50,477 nt of DNA. Source: Enterovibrio norvegicus DSM 15893 (GTDB lineage: Bacteria > Pseudomonadota > Gammaproteobacteria > Enterobacterales > Vibrionaceae). Positions 50,001 to 50,477 of this stretch are shown piece after piece; the stretch's first letter is position 1; the number at the start of each line of letters is the position of its first letter. The position numbers were made by a program, and so were the translations under genes. A model generated the notes under the pieces. That model ran no database searches, was not told where the DNA came from, and saw only the letters and a list, made by a program, of their open reading frames with translations. The stretch lies in the NCBI RefSeq assembly GCF_900115495.1, contig NZ_FOWR01000036.1:1-50477 (forward strand), given 5' to 3'.

Positions 50001-50086
50001 CGTGGCCAAACTCAGGCTGGTGCGCGAATGCCGCGTATGCACCTGCCATCTCGGCTTACTGGCATGATGCGTGGACAAAGCGTTAA
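47003..50086 (+). CDS. Secreted M66-type metalloprotease, TagA/StcE-like, with chitin-binding-like C-terminus
   Basis: The 1027-residue protein has a signal peptide cut after TTSHA and no lipobox. Residues about 60-340 are beta-rich. The zinc motif HEVGHELGAG at 453-462 matches M66 proteases such as StcE and V. cholerae TagA, followed by HYLGGFKGSVHNSS. Eight extra residues (IGSVHPEA) separate the two halves, so the usual third zinc His is displaced to 467 or 471. Two related modules lie at about 165-265 and 610-715, both with FxLPE and AGYNS. Residues 825-900 form an Ig-like DUF5011 domain. Residues 905-957 and 973-1027 resemble chitin-binding modules with paired Trp (WQAGWWTQGEAPG, YQCKPWPNSGW). 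The likely job is cleavage of mucin-type glycoproteins after type II secretion. The ribosome site is weak. Confidence 0.88.
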   Translation: MNKTYIASFLSTLLLSTTSHAFHATNAITQTFDASPLGLANQKVYFNQKQLPSDTQGTLQASVSMAQSVIMPTIHNIDGDRQPHLVALRKALVIVEPHDAQAIEGDDLSVVVKNSQGKPVHHATLKAPTEQPKPAGQIETDVTVVVPDAYAHTLRTNDTIGSIAGEQGQATFKALLAEYDTIQVATSDGNFAYEFILPEGAKFTGKIVTFTSQAGYNSTLHYSHGVDTLSRGNSITYNNVDGLWYAQSDVDYGNLAYSETAYTTILPADVIQPGFSLTLTAGDSEGTVEGIQVGANTTLILNTVDVGLLTPPRGEFRFMADKNLHRDYFQSLQISKLIVNPYAPIHLEEIMLPDGRLLVDVDPSSADAYGSDSHYRIARELISAGINSANYGVNSAGVMDSARWNISAPYHAAQITVNNSRGNYSNGIINHGLLGSYAGVASVVSSTGNEFSHEVGHELGAGIGSVHPEAHYLGGFKGSVHNSSTQINSTWGWDLFENTFLPNLSKARTNGASCYEGQCAEPFEGHSFGWGTMAGGWPLHPGGNEYTLHTPYELNVFQTLLESKANFDAASPTGFSKWDTESLTMTPWANTLTDDLAFNIAVVSDNNALNNFDENSRQFHALFATADAVRLNTGNGHWARDFYLPEDESFEGKVAVFRSTAGYNSHIHFGNTSMLLINGQQHAFRFEAGQWVQVDSNIIDRTLDRVPHEQGIAVTTLVGYYDPQNTLPSYFYPALNGAFGAVYEDNFTPSSCQLNVQTHNDGTLTFNLHNRRLNDGLMNRFHVNVATESQPYRAELYCNNTLLDSMDITAPTDTPTASTITTELGEAPTLRGVENITLKINDRFDPLAGVSAHDVEDGDITANITVSGAVNTAQAGLYVLTYTAIDSNAQQTNVERLVTVEANEVCTADWRKQAIYLSGDRVAHQGVVWQAGWWTQGEAPGTTGEWGVWKKASDDVCTTPDPEPEVTPPPGEYPAYQAGTAYKEGDIVVGADNALYQCKPWPNSGWCANAAYAPAISAYWHDAWTKR

Positions 50087-50153
50087 CAAATAGCCAAAGC
50101 AAACACGAAGACAAAGACAAAGACGAAAATGAAAAAAAGCGGTGATTTCTCAC

Positions 50154-50172
50154 TAATGCATGTGAATTAAGC
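50154..50172. repeat. Terminal inverted repeat of the right IS copy
   Basis: TAATGCATGTGAATTAAGC, read inward on the plus strand, matches the left copy's repeat at 317-335 at 14 of 19 positions. The transposase stop codon (50167-50169) lies inside it. The element boundary is therefore near 50154, 67 bp after the metalloprotease stop codon. Confidence 0.7.
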
Positions 50173-50477
50173 TGAATTACGCCTTCTAGAAGGCCTAGTC
50201 GCATAGCGACTGGGCCTTTTCTTTACTGCTCTTGGATATGTCCTCTCCCTCCTCTCTGGAAGCACAAAGCTCTCTGCCATATCGAGGATATACCTGAGCA
50301 CTTCTGGATATCTTCCGGGCGCGACTGCCGGGAGCATCTGCAACTGACTCACCAAAAATATCGATGCCTGCTTAAAACCTATTTGGTATGGCATTACCGT
50401 ATTCAAGGAATACGCCATCTGGCACATCATAAAACGCAGCAGGTTGTAGGCAAGCAACATTCCCCAAAGCTCCTGCT
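50167..50477 (-). CDS. IS4-family transposase, C-terminal part (cut by window edge)
   Basis: The minus-strand frame is open to the right edge and gives QELWGMLLAYNLLRF near its upstream end. This is the conserved helix of IS4-family transposases that follows the catalytic Glu. It continues MCQMAYSLNTVMPYQIGF, then a segment LPAVAPGRYPEVLRYILD, and ends in a basic tail with RRERTYPRAVKKRPSRY. About 102 residues are visible. The catalytic DDE residues lie outside the window. It has the same orientation as the N-terminal fragment at the left edge, and the two could be parts of identical copies. Confidence 0.88.
   Translation of the reverse strand, partial: QELWGMLLAYNLLRFMMCQMAYSLNTVMPYQIGFKQASIFLVSQLQMLPAVAPGRYPEVLRYILDMAESFVLPERRERTYPRAVKKRPSRYATRPSRRRNSA

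Overview
This 50.5 kb window comes from a gammaproteobacterium of the family Vibrionaceae. The long minus-strand block runs queA-tgt-yajC-secD-secF, trmJ, iscR-S-U-A-hscB-hscA-fdx-iscX-pepB, ndk, rlmN-pilW-rodZ-ispG-hisS-yfgM-bamB-der, yfgJ, then guaB-guaA. Locally this follows the order known from Escherichia coli, and as one block it matches the chromosomal order I recall for Vibrio cholerae and relatives. The TagA-like mucinase, the GlyGly-CTERM serine proteases and the OxyR/peroxiredoxin pair also fit that family. I cannot name the genus from sequence reading alone.

Both ends of the window lie inside an IS4-family insertion sequence. Positions 1-335 hold the 5' part of a transposase gene plus its terminal inverted repeat. 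Positions 50154-50477 hold the 3' part of a transposase gene plus the opposite inverted repeat, in the same orientation. This looks like an assembly piece bounded by two copies of one repeat.

Layout: (1) 404-4568, an AbgT-family transporter and a 725-residue calcium-binding RTX protein with an embedded jelly-roll-like domain. (2) 5050-8247, guaBA, with PurR-like operators upstream of guaB and a further one between the two genes. (3) 8413-20211, xseA and the conserved run from yfgJ to ndk: DNA repair, GTPase, outer-membrane assembly, tRNA charging, isoprenoid synthesis, cell shape, type IV pili, rRNA/tRNA methylation and nucleotide metabolism. (4) 20405-29315, pepB, the complete isc iron-sulfur operon with two IscR sites, trmJ and suhB. 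(5) 29549-35121, the Sec accessory proteins and the queuosine genes. (6) 35230-38553, three tandem trypsin-like proteases with GlyGly-CTERM tails. (7) 38746-40458, a CBS-domain protein, ACP phosphodiesterase and almost 600 bp of simple repeats. (8) 40459-43448, the glyoxylate shunt genes aceBA. (9) 44186-50086, OxyR divergent from a 2-Cys peroxiredoxin, cutC and a large secreted M66-type metalloprotease with chitin-binding-like C-terminal domains.

The core blocks are ordinary housekeeping. The more unusual material is in the accessory parts: a simple-repeat family placed directly behind gene ends (29375-29402, 39864-39999, 40355-40381), a metalloprotease whose zinc motif carries an insertion, a cysteine-containing RTX protein, and a PurR-like box inside the guaBA spacer. 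I found no CRISPR array, rRNA, tRNA, prophage or defence system.
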